A DNA stretch of 64,000 nt from Paracentrotus lividus (GCA_940671915.1 CALNVZ010000649.1:802262-866261); one strand, 5' to 3'; shown: positions 24,871 to 36,145, counted from the first letter of the stretch. A program made the numbers and translations. The notes: generated by a model from the sequence alone, not told the origin.

Positions 24871-24872
24871 AC

Positions 24873-25080
24873 CTCTTCATTGCATAGCATGTAAATATGG
24901 CTCTCTCCAACACAAGCCATTCCACCCCATTGTGGGATGGGATTGGTGCAGGTTCGACTCATGACTTGAACCCCTGTCCCACATGTTCGTGAGCAGGCTG
25001 AGAGGTTACCATACTCTGTCCATCCGCCATTGACTGGAGATATTGAGTGAAGTGCTAACACACTCTGCATTGATGCACCA
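24873..25080 (-). CDS. ADAMTS exon 13 (better copy): end of disintegrin region and thrombospondin type 1 repeat
   Basis: In the phase demanded by exon 12 the exon opens WCINAECVSTSLNIS, which matches the ADAMTS WCINGxCV motif. The thrombospondin repeat follows in another frame: NGGWTEYGNLSACSRTCGTG, then RTCTNPIPQWGG, CxG and LCNEE before GTAACA. The exon is 208 bases; an in-frame phase 0-0 exon needs a multiple of three, so one base too many or two too few lie between CV and NGGW. CSRTCG is a typical O-fucosylation motif and GWTEY a candidate C-mannosylation site. The other copy differs here by one G. Confidence 0.85.
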
Positions 25081-25599
25081 CTGAGGGGAATGAGGGAGAA
25101 ACAGATTTTAAATAAAACGTCACATTACATTCAAATAAGTAAGGGTATGCCGTAAATGAACAGGGGTGGATCCAGAATTGATTAGTAGGGGTGTGGGGGT
25201 AATGCGGATACAATGTTGAATCATGTTTTCCCGATCGGTTACCTGTAAAGGTGAAGCTGGTTTGGGGTAATCCTGTAGAATAAACACATTTGAGCTTTAC
25301 TTTTAATACACACGAACGTAATCACTTAACCTATAATAGGAACGTGAAGGCGAGCTTAACTTATTCGATTTTTTAAAATCTCAAACGGGTCATGTTTAGG
25401 CACTATTCGCAATCATCCTCATGATCAGAATCTGCTAAGACCCGCAACCTGTGGTCTTGGGTCATAGCTCATGTTGATGTCCCCTCCAGCTCTTCTAGCA
25501 TGATCATGCCCTTCAAAGCTGTTAATTTATATCTTTATTTAGATCACTTTAAGAATGTTGAATAATCCAATCCAAAAGTTGGGTAATGTCTTGGCGGCC

Positions 25600-25945
25600 G
25601 TGATCTGGCAAAACTATGTAAGTCATTTTTGGGCGTTTTTCAGTTTTTTAGTGTTTTTTTTTTTTTTTTTTTTATAATTTCGAATATGCTCTTTCATCTG
25701 GCAAAATAATCAAATTCTAACTATAATTATTTTTAGAGATTCGAAACCCAGTTTTTGTAAAATTCTCTCAAAAATCGGTAAATTTAAAAGGCAGAACTAT
25801 GGAAGTCGACTTACAAAAGCAGTGTTTCAATCTTTGACGATAATGAAAAGGCAAAACTATGTAAGTCTACATACGTGGTTTTGTTAGAACAAAAGCTTCA
25901 AAATTAGAAGTTGATTTATCAGGCAAAACTACGTTATCTCTCGAA
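25600..25945. repeat. dispersed AGGCAAAACTAYGTAAGT motif cluster, copy B
   Basis: The motif recurs at 25608, 25788 (AGGCAGAACTATGGAAGTC), 25848 and 25919 within 340 bases. Copy A of the assembly overlap has it at 18700-19005. Related motifs appear in inverse orientation at 27830-28000. Confidence 0.65.
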
Positions 25946-26409
25946 TTCTGCATTGTAACCGTGCAGACAGCGCATTCGCCCTCGTAAATAATACGAGAGC
26001 GAACGCGCAGCTAGCTGTCTGCAAGCATAGAGTTTACCTATGGCGCTTTGTACATGTCGTGCATTCATATTGCGAGGCAAGTATAGCTGTCATATAAAGC
26101 TGTCAGTGTGTGCCGATTGCTCTAAATTCCAGTTCCAGAGTATTTAGAGGAAAACATATTTTGAACTTAGTTTTGGAGAGGATCAAAGTTTCTTAACTGA
26201 AACAAGGCAAGACTTTCTAGTGTACGGTACCACTTATTCCAGACAAACTAAACCGAAAGCTTCAGTCTCTGTAAAGACTGTGGAACTAGGTGTCCGGACA
26301 CTTTACAATTTTAAAGCCTTGCTCTTTGCCTTTGGATTACACACAAACAAATATAAATAAGAAAGTTGTAATCATCTTCAATTTTTGTTGTCTATAATAT
26401 TGCCTAAGG

Positions 26410-27445
26410 CCGTGTGTCATGAATTGGGTGCAAAATGCGTTACATTTGTAGAAATGAACATTGTCACAAACAAACATCTTTAGTTTCTTAATGGTAAGTA
26501 AAACATGTATAAAAGTATACATATATTGAAAGCTGAAATGGTAAGGAAGATGATTGACATATTATTTTGCCTGTACAGGGTGTGTCATTAAAGCTATACA
26601 AAAAATTGTTTAAATTGTTTCATAATTTCAAGGGCAACTAATTTCGTATTGTTTCCATTAAATGAAATAAATCAACTTAGACTGTCTTCATAAGACCCTA
26701 CGCTTCTAAGAAATATAAACTTGTAATACAAAATTATTCTTTCTAACCGTGCTACAGAGTGTATAAAAAAAGAAGAAAAAATTGTTTAAAACTGGCAGAA
26801 ATCCTGTCTTTTACATTTGAATTACAACTTCAACAAAGGTTTATTACAAAAGATATGTTTCCACTCAATTGTATATCGACGTACATGCAAAGAAAATGGG
26901 TGAAAAACACAATTACTGCTATAAAATGGCATGTTACAATTTGTGATACCTGCAATGCATTGTCTATGAGCTGTGCATGCATGAAGTTTGTTTTAATTGA
27001 TCATTTAATTGATTCAGTGACTTTTGAAAAATCTACTTCAGATTTATTTATAACCAGATAAATTCCAAAGAGATTGATATATCACACAACCTATAAGACC
27101 GATTGGATACAAATATATAACGCAACAAAGAAAAAGAAGTTAACAAAAATGGGAATTCCCTATGCTATAACACATGCCTTCACCGTAGTATCCTCCACCG
27201 GAGGATCCTCCCCTCCCTACCTTACCCCACTCAAATTATCTTTGTATTAAAACTATGAGCAGGACAAAGTTGCAACTTCACAGACATGTTGCCTGATAAA
27301 TTATTTACAATGTGAGACATTGTACAGCTCATGACTGTACCTTGTTTTCATGCTACGCGAAAAAATGTGAAAAATTTTCCTCGAAAATGTAACGCCTCCA
27401 CCCTTTTACTATACCCCAATATATGACACATGACCCTAACACTTT
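26410..27445. repeat. dispersed repeat R, copy 2
   Basis: Second, uninterrupted copy of the repeat seen at 1500-1925 and 4962-5960. Its first part is also present at 19450-20106 through the assembly overlap. No coding frame. Confidence 0.7.
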
Positions 27446-27736
27446 ATATTATAATACATTGATGGAACTTGGCTTCTAAACTTTTTCAAATGGCCGTATT
27501 AAAATCGATTGTCCGGACACACAACAATGGGTACTATCAACCCTCGTCCTACTGCGGTAGATTTAGATCTACAGTCTTTACAAAGACTGAAGCTTTCGGT
27601 CTTTTTTTAGAAAGTCTACTCTATAGCTTACCAAGTTTCAGTTGAGAAACTTTGATCCTCTCCAAAGCCAAGTTCAAAATGTGTTTTTCTCTCAATACAA
27701 GGCTCTGGAACTGGAAGTTGGAGCCATGGGATTGCT

Positions 27737-27753
27737 GTTACCCTAACCCTAAC
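27737..27753. repeat. short telomere-like CCCTAA run
   Basis: TTACCCTAACCCTAAC, about two and a half units. Too short to mean a telomeric array. Confidence 0.5.
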
Positions 27754-27764
27754 ACTTTTAGCCG

Positions 27765-28010
27765 CTGCGTTTGCAATGTTTAAGACATATGATTTGCCCG
27801 ATAAACCAGTTATTTGCAATGTTTATGACATACACAGTTTTGCCTGATAACTTTGCAAGGTATAAGACATACGTAGTTCTGCCTGATAAAACTTTGCATA
27901 TGCGCAGGACATACGTAGTTTTGCCTGATAAAACTTTGCAAATGCGCAGGACATACATAGTTTTGCCTGATAAGCTGGAACATTACGTAGTTTTATCTGA
28001 TCAGAGGCTA
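27765..28010. repeat. tandem repeat of about 43 bases (ACATACGTAGTTTTGCCTGA)
   Basis: Six imperfect units of GACATACGTAGTTTTGCCTG ATAAAACTTTGCAAATGCGC AG. The core is the inverse of AGGCAAAACTACGTATGTC found at 25600-25945. Confidence 0.78.
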
Positions 28011-28499
28011 GGAGTGTAGTCGTCGATTTAATCAGGCAAAAGCGCGTATGTTTTTAAAAATGAGGAAAATTACCAGATAAAATGAGGAAATCAACGAGTT
28101 TTTGGTACAAATAATTCATATATGTTCCACAGATCAAAGGAAAAAAAAAAAACAAAAAACAAAAAAACACCTGATACACCATTCTCTATTTTTCCATAGA
28201 AAGCAAAAGAAGCAATTTTAAACATTTAAGCTCGAAAATCTCGGATTCGCAAAAAGGAGATACGTAGTTCTGCCAGAACAGGGCCGTTGAATCCAGAACA
28301 ACATACTAGGGTAATTACCATGGGCAACGGGTACAGTAGTAGGAAACGTTCCCGCTACCTCCTGGTTGCCCGCAGCAACGGGAACATACAGAGATCCAAT
28401 TTTGTTTACGTGTAAAAAGTTGATGATTATTGCGGATACCACAATTTGCAGCGCGATTTGGTCGATGATTTTATACATCTTACGGCTTGAGCGTTTTAA

Positions 28500-28539
28500 C
28501 GCTGCGCCTACGCGCTTTAAAAAGGGCGTAGGCGCAGCG
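28500..28539. other. perfect 14-bp stem hairpin
   Basis: CGCTGCGCCTACGC pairs with GCGTAGGCGCAGCG across a 12-base loop. GC-rich in an AT-rich intron. Could be the end of a small element. Confidence 0.7.
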
Positions 28540-28876
28540 GAAACACTGTTGACTTTTGTATTATGGAGTGCTACAAGAGTAGGCTTAACCTAGTTCGATC
28601 GTCTGGACTAAGCCTAACGTCAGGCCTAGAATGATACAGGCTACGTAAGACTTTTAGAGGTCTAAGATCTTTAGCCTGTTCTACCAAGAGTACTTTGAGG
28701 AAGCTTGCGAAATGACAGGATCCGGCTATGACACAGACAGATAAGTCATTCATTAGGTCTTTGTTTTGGGTTGTTTATTTATTTATTTTTTCATAAACCT
28801 AACGTTAGACCCGGAGGTCTAGATTTATGTGTTAAAGACAATTAGTCAAAACATATATTTACTGCTTTTATTTTTA

Positions 28877-29047
28877 GGACACGGTCGTTTCAACAAGGAA
28901 GAAATACTCCATTAATAACCTCTATTACCTCATTAGTTGTTATAGGGCTCTCGGGGACATCCTAGTCTGCCATGACACGCGGCCTGCGGCCTTGTGCTAT
29001 AGCAAATTCTGAGGGTCCCATCGAGCCCTAAAGAAACGACCGTGTCC
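28877..29047. mobile_element. 171-bp MITE with perfect 15-bp inverted ends
   Basis: GGACACGGTCGTTTC and GAAACGACCGTGTCC are exact inverses 171 bases apart. No coding sequence; target duplication not clear. It lies about 220 bases upstream, in plus orientation, of exon 12. Confidence 0.72.
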
Positions 29048-29263
29048 CTCAAAGCAGTCCATGTATATCTATGATATTAATCCTTATGTGCCATTCATTA
29101 TGAAGTTTCTTGTAGAGGACATTGGAGGACCTCCTTGCCCCTCCCCCTTTCCCCTTTATATCACAATCATGTTAAAATTTTGTTTGCCCTATCTTTTTTG
29201 TTCGCCCTAAACTTGAACTCCAAGTTTGATAGAAGTTAAAAACGAATAGGATCTATTACGTAC

Positions 29264-29359
29264 CATTTCATTTCCGCAAGGAGTTCCTTCGGCGGGTGGT
29301 CCGTTCCCTGAACACGATGGGTTGCCATCAAACCCGCAATACAACACCTCGCAGGTTGT
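29264..29359 (-). CDS. ADAMTS exon 12: disintegrin-like region
   Basis: A 96-base, phase 0-0 exon encodes TTCEVLYCGFDGNPSC then SGNGPPAEGTPCGNEM. It corresponds to C..LWC.......C......A.GT.CG.xK of ADAMTS proteins, where the next residues should be WCxxGxCV. Those residues open exon 13, confirming exon order. Donor GTACGT, acceptor AATGCAG. Confidence 0.92.
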
Positions 29360-30453
29360 CTGCATTGAAAAGTGGAAAGACATTGCATTGAGACATGAGG
29401 CTATACGTATCCTATCAATTAACCCATGGGTAATCGGCCCGAAATTTCACGCTATCCCGAAAACTACTCCAAGGACAGTTACTCCAGCAAAATTATCCTA
29501 AAGACAGTTTGGATAACTGACAGTTAGGATAACTACTAAGAAAATTTACACCCGGAATATTCACCTGAGGACTACTAGCCCGTGTGTAATTACTCTTAAC
29601 CCCTCGACATTTTTCGAGATTACTTTTCAACACGGACAAATGAAATCCGCCGAGACTTCATGACTTGTTGCTTTCAAGTTTCTCACAACTTTTGAAGACC
29701 TAATCTTTTTAGAGTTGACCCGAAGTTGCTCAAAAATGTGGTTTTCAAGTACAAATCCAATGCTTTTTTTTTTTTTTTTTTTTTTTTTGCAAAATTCATA
29801 AATTTATAAATGTATCATAAATATATCATCATATGTTTCTTCTTTTATTGATGTGGATGTTGTTCTTGAAATAAACTTCTTCGAAATCCTACAAAGAGTT
29901 TGTAATAAAAAAATAATACATAAAAAAAATTATTTCATTAATTACGAATTAAATACAGATATTAATTAAAGAATTGATTTCATGCATACATTAGCATGAT
30001 AAATTATTGATGAGATTTTCGGAGAATATGACTCTACAGTTTGGTTCCGTGGGTATACGCAAAGATAACGGCAAAGATCTACGGAAAAGAGGGCTGAATC
30101 ACCCCAGGTGACTAAAAAGGGTTAATCATCTAAAAATACCTTTTTAGGTACAAATAAAATGTGATCATTGAAAAATTTTCCATTTATATGCATGCTGAAT
30201 CATGCATGACAAGCAAAAACCTTTATGGTGTGGTGTTCTACGTACAAAATGAAATGATCATATCATTTCCACGTTCTCAGACGATGATGTTCCCGATTCT
30301 GTTCTACGTTTTGTGAGCAAGAGCAGACACTTTCGAAATAAAGACAAACCCCCTAATTCGTCACATTTTGAAGAATTATCACATTTACTTATCAGTTGTG
30401 GCTAGTGCTAACAGCTCTCTTAACTGGTTGGACCAGAATATTTATTAACTTAC

Positions 30454-30589
30454 AATAGAATCGCAGTTTATTGCGTTGGCGTCTCCCATAGATATAATAC
30501 ACTGTTCATTTGCAGTGTATATCTGACCTGGGAGCTCAGTGATAGAAGCAGACTGATTGACAGGTATGTCATCCATACATACTTGGGTA
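30454..30589 (-). CDS. ADAMTS exon 11: start of disintegrin-like region
   Basis: A 136-base exon encodes STQVCMDDIPVNQSAS, ITELPGQIYTANEQC and IISMGDANAINCDSI, ending in phase 0 at GTAAGT. It matches the ADAMTS pattern CLxDxP...LPGxxYxxxxQCxxxFG. The exon is short and single copy. Confidence 0.9.
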
Positions 30590-31432
30590 CTGAAATGAAC
30601 AAATTAAACCGTATACTCATTTTAAACAGAATGTATACAAATTTGGGGATAAACGAGATGAGATAATTGGGCTCTCGATCAATCCCTTTATACCTGCCAT
30701 CTACCCCTATGTCATGTATGATGACCTTTCAGGAGACTAGCTATAATATTATGGGCGGTCAAAAAGGGCACATACGGTTAGTTTTAATGGTAATTTCAAT
30801 CGATATTTACATTTTTATCATATCCATGATATGTGCGTTCATATTCCTTTCTATGTTTGTCCTTTTATGGAGACTTTATGTCCCTTTTTATTATACTTTT
30901 CTTTAGTATTGCATGCTCTTATTACCTTACCTGTCCGAAATAATCTTTGATATACTTTTAGCTGCAGTTTTCTTTTTGTCTTAAGTTCACTTTCCTTCTG
31001 TTGCTGTCTATTCAAACACAACATTGAATATTAGCGATTGTTCGAAAACGACACGGGATGTGAGACGATGGAGTGTTAAACTTGGATTATTTAAAGAGAG
31101 TAAGGACACTGAATGGCTATTGATACATGTAGCTTAAATTATGTTATTGTATTGATACGTGCATGCTCAAGCAAAATCCTGACAATAAGAGACTCGAATC
31201 AAGACATATTGTCCTCCACTTTACGGTATCTCTCGATAGTTCTGCTCACAACCGGAGGCTGACTCCACGGTGGACCTACCATCTCGATGAAGTGCCACAC
31301 AATCTATCTCTAGGCCAGAAGGAACCTTTCCCATCTGGTTCGTATGAGTCATGGCCCATTTTGTCATCAGAAAAGTATTGGGGGAAAATGAGACTTGAGT
31401 CTTTATTACTACATGATTTTAAATTAATTCAC

Positions 31433-31564
31433 CTTATAAACATTTTCATGTGTTCCGAACTGCAGGACGACCATTCAAATGTACCACTACCAGATGTCGC
31501 AGACGCAGACATAATGTTAAGCTGTGGAGTGCATCCGTAAACACCATCATGCTGTAGTCCAAGA
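31433..31564 (-). CDS. ADAMTS exon 10: third zinc ligand and Met-turn
   Basis: A 132-base exon completes an asparagine codon and reads LGLQHDGVYGC, then TPQLNIMSASATSGSGTFEW and SSCSSEHMKMFI. Together with exon 9 it forms HETGHNLGLQHD, the complete HExxHxxGxxHD reprolysin site. NIMSA supplies the Met-turn methionine beneath the zinc, and FEWSSCS matches the WSxCS that closes the catalytic domain. All catalytic residues are present, so an active enzyme is predicted. A 125-codon plus-strand frame over this exon is only a shadow. Confidence 0.95.
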
Positions 31565-31840
31565 CTATATTAAAACAAGTTTTTTTTAAAAATAATTCGT
31601 ACGTTTATGCAAATGATACCGATAAATTTATATGATTCCCAATACAAGAATAATTATAGAAACATAGTGATAGTGACGTTTGCTTCACCAAAAGGATAAA
31701 CTTAATGAAATAAATACGATTTGAGAGTATAGACAGACATGATTGATCATGTTGATATTCACAATGCGATCTTATCAACGCCGGTATGTGGTATCGAGTA
31801 TTCATATATTGTTCTCCCTCATGTTCCTTGGTATACTTAC

Positions 31841-31987
31841 TTGTGACCCGTTTCATGTGCCATGGTGAGCGCCGAATTTAGACCAGTATTCTCGTTGATA
31901 GAACATTTAGTGTTCAGATCGCATGTTCCACCAACAAAAGCCTTACCCAAAAGGCTTGGATCCATATTACTCTGCTGTAAATTCTGA
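31841..31987 (-). CDS. ADAMTS exon 9: zinc-binding active-site helix
   Basis: A 147-base exon enters and leaves in phase 2 (GTAAGT). It encodes FVGGTCDLNTKCSI, then NENTGLNSALTMAHETGH. HETGH gives two of the three zinc histidines and the catalytic glutamate (residues about 429-433); the third histidine is in the next exon. The intron therefore splits the zinc motif after HETGH. G..C....C.....G......AHE.GH is the usual ADAMTS layout. Confidence 0.95.
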
Positions 31988-32911
31988 CTATTAAAAAGAA
32001 AATTGGAACAGAGTTTAGATAAAATGGCAATATGAACAGAACTTTGTGCTAATTTAAGATCAGAGATTAGCCCAATTTGTGTTGCAACGTTGGAAGCAAT
32101 CACAAACTGCTCTGTTTCGGAAACGTCTGCTTAATCGGGTTTTATTTATTTATTTATTTATTTTTACATGTAATCAGAAAATAAATAGAAAACAGCATAT
32201 ATATTTCACTGGCTTACGCCATTGATATACTTAGATTGATACTCGTATTTCACTCACGCCATACCAATATGCAATGGTTTGGCATGACCAGAGTTCTGGG
32301 GTGAGGATGGAGGAGTGATTGAGCAAGTTTCAATACATTCTAATTTTCTCCACCACAAGTTTAGTTGAGCTTTAACTTGCACTGTTTTTCATAATTTTTG
32401 TTACTTTATTTTAATTCATTTGAAGACCGAATAGCTGATCTAATACAATTTTTATCAAGATATCCCCTCAAGGCGCTTTTTAACATTTATGCTATTGGGA
32501 CTGTGGATTAATGCTTCAGAACTAAGCAGGGATATCACAGCTGGAACGGTTTCAGCCCTCACTTTTTTTCAGGAAACGAATAACGCGAAAATTACTATAC
32601 ACGCACCACTTTTTGCTCAATACCCCCCCCCCCTCCCCCCTAAATACTCTGAGACCCCGGCTAATGTATAGACTATAATATTATTTGCTCTCAAAGTGAG
32701 TCTTCTCTGGGGATCATACAATCATTCCAAAGAAATCCTCTAATGAAGATTTAAATATTACCATCGTTGGGTAAACCCCTCGCCCACCTCCAATTTGCAA
32801 GTTGTTTCATAATTTATGTTGGAATGCCATGAACCATGGGACATGAAGTCTTGCCGTTCGTAACAATATTGCCATTTGTTTTGTTAACTAGATCTGCTCG
32901 GTTTCGCTTAC

Positions 32912-33063
32912 CCCGTGAAGAGTATGGCTAAGTCCCAATCGTTTGGATTGGTGTCATCATCTGCGCTGTGCTGAGCCTGCCAGGCGCAGAACTCGTCGAG
33001 GGTTGTATCGCCATTAACAGTTGGTGTCACACTTATCTCACTTCCATCACTTGAACTGATGGC
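32912..33063 (-). CDS. ADAMTS exon 8: catalytic domain, FCxWQ segment
   Basis: A 152-base exon enters in phase 0 and leaves in phase 2 at GTAAGC. It encodes TLDEFCAWQAQHSADDDTNP then NDWDLAILFTG. The pattern FCxWQ...(D)xxP..D.AILxTR is diagnostic for ADAMTS catalytic domains: a disulfide cysteine, then the strand before the active-site helix. This exon is outside the duplicated blocks, so it is single copy. Confidence 0.92.
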
Positions 33064-33249
33064 CTAGGCAAAATTAAAGGAAATAGCAGGGATTTTCAGA
33101 GCATACTTTTTATTGCATATAAGAATTTTGTTCAGTATCAAAAGGTTACACATTACAAAGCAATTGGAATGAAACACGGGCAAATTGAAGGTTGTAATGG
33201 TGGTATCTCACTTGCCATGAGTCTCCAAGCCGTCTCCGAGATGTTTCCT

Positions 33250-33470
33250 CAGGGGGGGGGGGTTTCAAAAAGAGTTAAGTAGACTTAAAGTCGCACTTAA
33301 TTTGTATGCGCATCCTGTTTAATAACGCGCAATCTAATTGATAGATTTCTCAACGGCGCGCATCCCCTGGGCATGATCTGACCAATGAAGTGAAGCGTAA
33401 TATACCACGCGCGAATCTGGATTTAAGTGCAAGTTTTAAGTCTGCTTAACTCTTTGTGAAACACCCCCTG
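33250..33470. mobile_element. MITE with GGGGGTGTTTCACAAAGAG-like ends
   Basis: Left GGGGGTTTCAAAAAGAGTTA AGTAGACTTAAAG is mirrored by right CTTTAAAACTTGC-type sequence ending AACTCTTTGTGAAACACCCC. About 220 bases, between exons 7 and 8. Confidence 0.7.
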
Positions 33471-33581
33471 GTGATATACATGTATACCCTGTATTTGCTT
33501 CTTTGAAACAGAAGACTTGAATGTGTCCAAATTGAGATATTATAAAGGTGTAATTTTATCTCACATGTCATTGAAAATATA

Positions 33582-34549
33582 GGGTACATGCAGGTAATAT
33601 GGGCCAGCAGGTAATATGGGCCACCTGAAGCAGATCATGTCGTGACCGTCGACCGGTGACCGGTGTGAGCACCATAATGTTGTTCATATGAACTTTATAC
33701 GAAAATATATCGTCGTGAGAGTATCTGATGCCTAAAATTCTCTGAGAAAATTGCTGAAAACCAACAAGGTAGGTAAAACTTGCGGCATTTTTTTACCCTG
33801 ATGTAAAATATGATATTTCACAGAATGTGATGGTGAAAGAGTGTTTGAGGGGGTAACCTCGATTGTTTTGTATATTTAGTAAGCTTGTAGTTTCATTTTG
33901 ATCATACTAGCGTGTACAGGTTAATTTGTTTTAGTGAAGGGGTGCAATGTGGCATTGAATGCTTGCCTGACACAGCAACATTAGTGCAGGTAATATGGGA
34001 CATCCAAAATGGCGGAAATGATTCTGGTACTTAGTATTGGGATGAGGCATCAATCTCTTTGCTACGATTTCGTGGGGTATATTCACAGTATATAATTAAT
34101 ATAAATAACTTATTGTAGGCCTATATTGACTTGCATAATGAAAATAATATTTGAATAATATTTAAAAAAGAAATAATATACAAAATACATAACATTAAAA
34201 TATATAGTCAAAGGATTCACTGAAGGGTCTTATAATTTCGAATTATATCTTAAACTTAATGATTTTCAACATTTTAAGCAAATTCCAGACATGGTAGAGT
34301 CATTGTAGTTTTTAAAACATACATGTGCCAATATTACCTGCACATGCAGGTAATATGGGCACTTTGGTAATGACGTCAACATTTGAATATTGCAGACAGG
34401 GGGGTTGGTGATAATTGGTTTTCTTCACAATAAAAGTTAGAGCAGTAGTTATTGATTCATATAAACAAAGATTAGACTGTGTGTCATTTCGTAATTTTAT
34501 GCAAATTAGGCAAATGAGCTTAGGGTGCCCATATTACCTGCATGTACCC
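33582..34549. mobile_element. 968-bp TA-flanked element with repeated GCAGGTAATATGGGC motif
   Basis: Ends GGGTACATGCAGGTAATATG and CATATTACCTGCATGTACCC, exact inverses, flanked by TA (33580-33581, 34550-34551). The motif GCAGGTAATATGGG also occurs at 33608, 33993 and as an inverted pair at 34330-34368. No coding frame. The layout parallels the 10578-13465 element. Confidence 0.8.
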
Positions 34550-34607
34550 TAAGGATATGAATATATAAACCGGTTATGAAAGTTTGTAAATATTCAAGAT
34601 ATCTTAC

Positions 34608-34697
34608 TCTTATATCTGGCGTCATTGAAATAAGCAGACGAACCACTGACATTCTCATACTGATATCGAGGGTAGGATCTGCATATCTTCTGCTCAT
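34608..34697 (-). CDS. ADAMTS exon 7 (intact copy): catalytic domain
   Basis: A 90-base phase 0-0 exon encodes 30 residues, MSRRYADPTLDISMRMSVV then RLLISMTPDIR. It fits the strand after the first catalytic helix in ADAMTS (NIV...IYxD.S.G..I.I.VVRLI). Donor GTAAGA, acceptor CACAG. Confidence 0.85.
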
Positions 34698-34764
34698 CTG
34701 TGTATCAGAGGGGACAAGGGGGTGTTAAAACCGGTTGTGTTTAGGCGAGGTGGTTGAAAACTTT

Positions 34765-35561
34765 AAGTGAAACTTTAAGTGGCGACAACCTACGAACTAC
34801 CTGTCGCCACCATACGCAGGTCCAATCACCTATAAGATCGTGTATTGTCGCGTCTATCGCCAAAAAATACATATCAATATTCAGTTCGCCGCTGGAATTT
34901 GAACAAGTTAAACAATAGGTTGACGTCAATGACCGTAGCCTGTCTTCTCTTGTCGCGACAAAGTGCTATCGTAGATTGTCGCCAGATATCTCATGTTTAG
35001 CGGCCTGGAACGACGGCCAGTTGTAGGTTGTCGCGCTAGAGCGTACGTTGTACGTACTACCAAACCAAACGGCCAGTGAAATTTTAAGCTGCTGCGGCCT
35101 TTGTCGCCAACTCAATTCACCCAAATCAGGATCGGCCTCCTATTCAAATATTGTAGAGTCGCCGCAAATTTTCAACAATCACCCACGACCGAAATTATGA
35201 TGGGCGTCTCAGGACGATCACGAACCTAAAGGCGACAGGCCGCCGTCAGGTAGAAAACACTCAATCGCCTGTTACGGTCGGAAGGATCGCCACAGTGCGC
35301 AAGTTCATATTCGGTTGATTTTTAAGCTGCGACAAGAGAAGTTCAGCCGCGAGATACGCGAAGGTCTAGGCTATTGTATTCCCGGAAACGAGCTTTTGTT
35401 AGTCTATTGTTTGTGTGGGAGCAAGCCTTTGTCGTAGCCTTCCGTAGACAGAGTCGCTGGTACATATGGCCTACGGTCACCTACGATTCTGACACGATTC
35501 TGGAAGGTTCTAGCAGGTGTAGGTTGTCGCCATAACGATTGTCTTCTGTGGGACAGGCCGT
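34765..35561. mobile_element. GTCGCC-rich repeat, first unit
   Basis: Contains GGCGACAACCTACGAACTAC, CTGTCGCCACC and many variants of GTCGC; ends CTTCTGTGGGACAGG. Present again at 46070-46786 in copy B with a deletion near the left end. Confidence 0.6.
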
Positions 35562-35758
35562 TTATTATGTGGTGGCTAAAACATGTGGTATGTGCAGAGT
35601 GTAATTTTCTACAACGGGTTTTGTAGAAGAAAAAAAAATCTACGTTGCGCGTAGCCCTACTACGAAGAAAATTATTGTAATACTTTTCCTACAGAAAAGG
35701 AAAAAAATGCAGAAAATGACCAAGGCGGCTGCATGGATCGCATGTGCAGAGTAAAGGA

Positions 35759-36121
35759 CCTGTCCCACAGAAATTAGCAATCGTTGAATGGCGACAGCAT
35801 ACGAACTAGTTGTCGCCACCATGCGCGGGTCAAATCGCAGCCTACAACTACATTGCCTGCGTAAAACATGAGACATCTGGCGAAAAGCTCCGATAACACG
35901 TTGTCGTGACAAGAGAAGACAGGCAACGATCATTGGCGTCAACCTCACTGACACCGGCTATTGTTTAACTCGTTGAAAATCTAGCGGCGAACTGAAGTTT
36001 GCTACGTCTCTTTTTTCGACAGACGCAATAATTCACGAATTGAAAGGCGATTGGAGGCGCACATGGTGGCGACAGGTAGTTCGTAGGTTGTGGCCACAAC
36101 GATCGCCTTCTGTGGGACAGG
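35759..36121. mobile_element. 363-bp MITE with CCTGTCCCACAG inverted ends
   Basis: CCTGTCCCACAGAAATTAGC at the left and its inverse-like CTTCTGTGGGACAGG at the right; inner halves share GGCGACAG, TACGAACTA and GTCGCCACCATG in inverse order. Second copy at 46982-47343 by assembly duplication. Confidence 0.72.
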
Positions 36122-36145
36122 CAGTTGTAGACCAATACATGTACC

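Larger units (their letters stand above)
20132..27090. repeat. duplicated block 1, copy B (assembly overlap)
   Basis: Starts right after the N gap with the same sequence found at 13385 and stays co-linear to about 27090. It reads better than copy A in the thrombospondin exon but still has breaks in the LINE. Confidence 0.93.

Noticed and set aside
27737-27753. Telomere repeat or chromosome end
   Set aside because: Only about two CCCTAA units in the middle of a gene.
31163-31540. 125-codon plus-strand open frame
   Set aside because: It lies opposite ADAMTS exon 10 on the minus strand, which has a clear family match; the plus frame has no recognisable motif.
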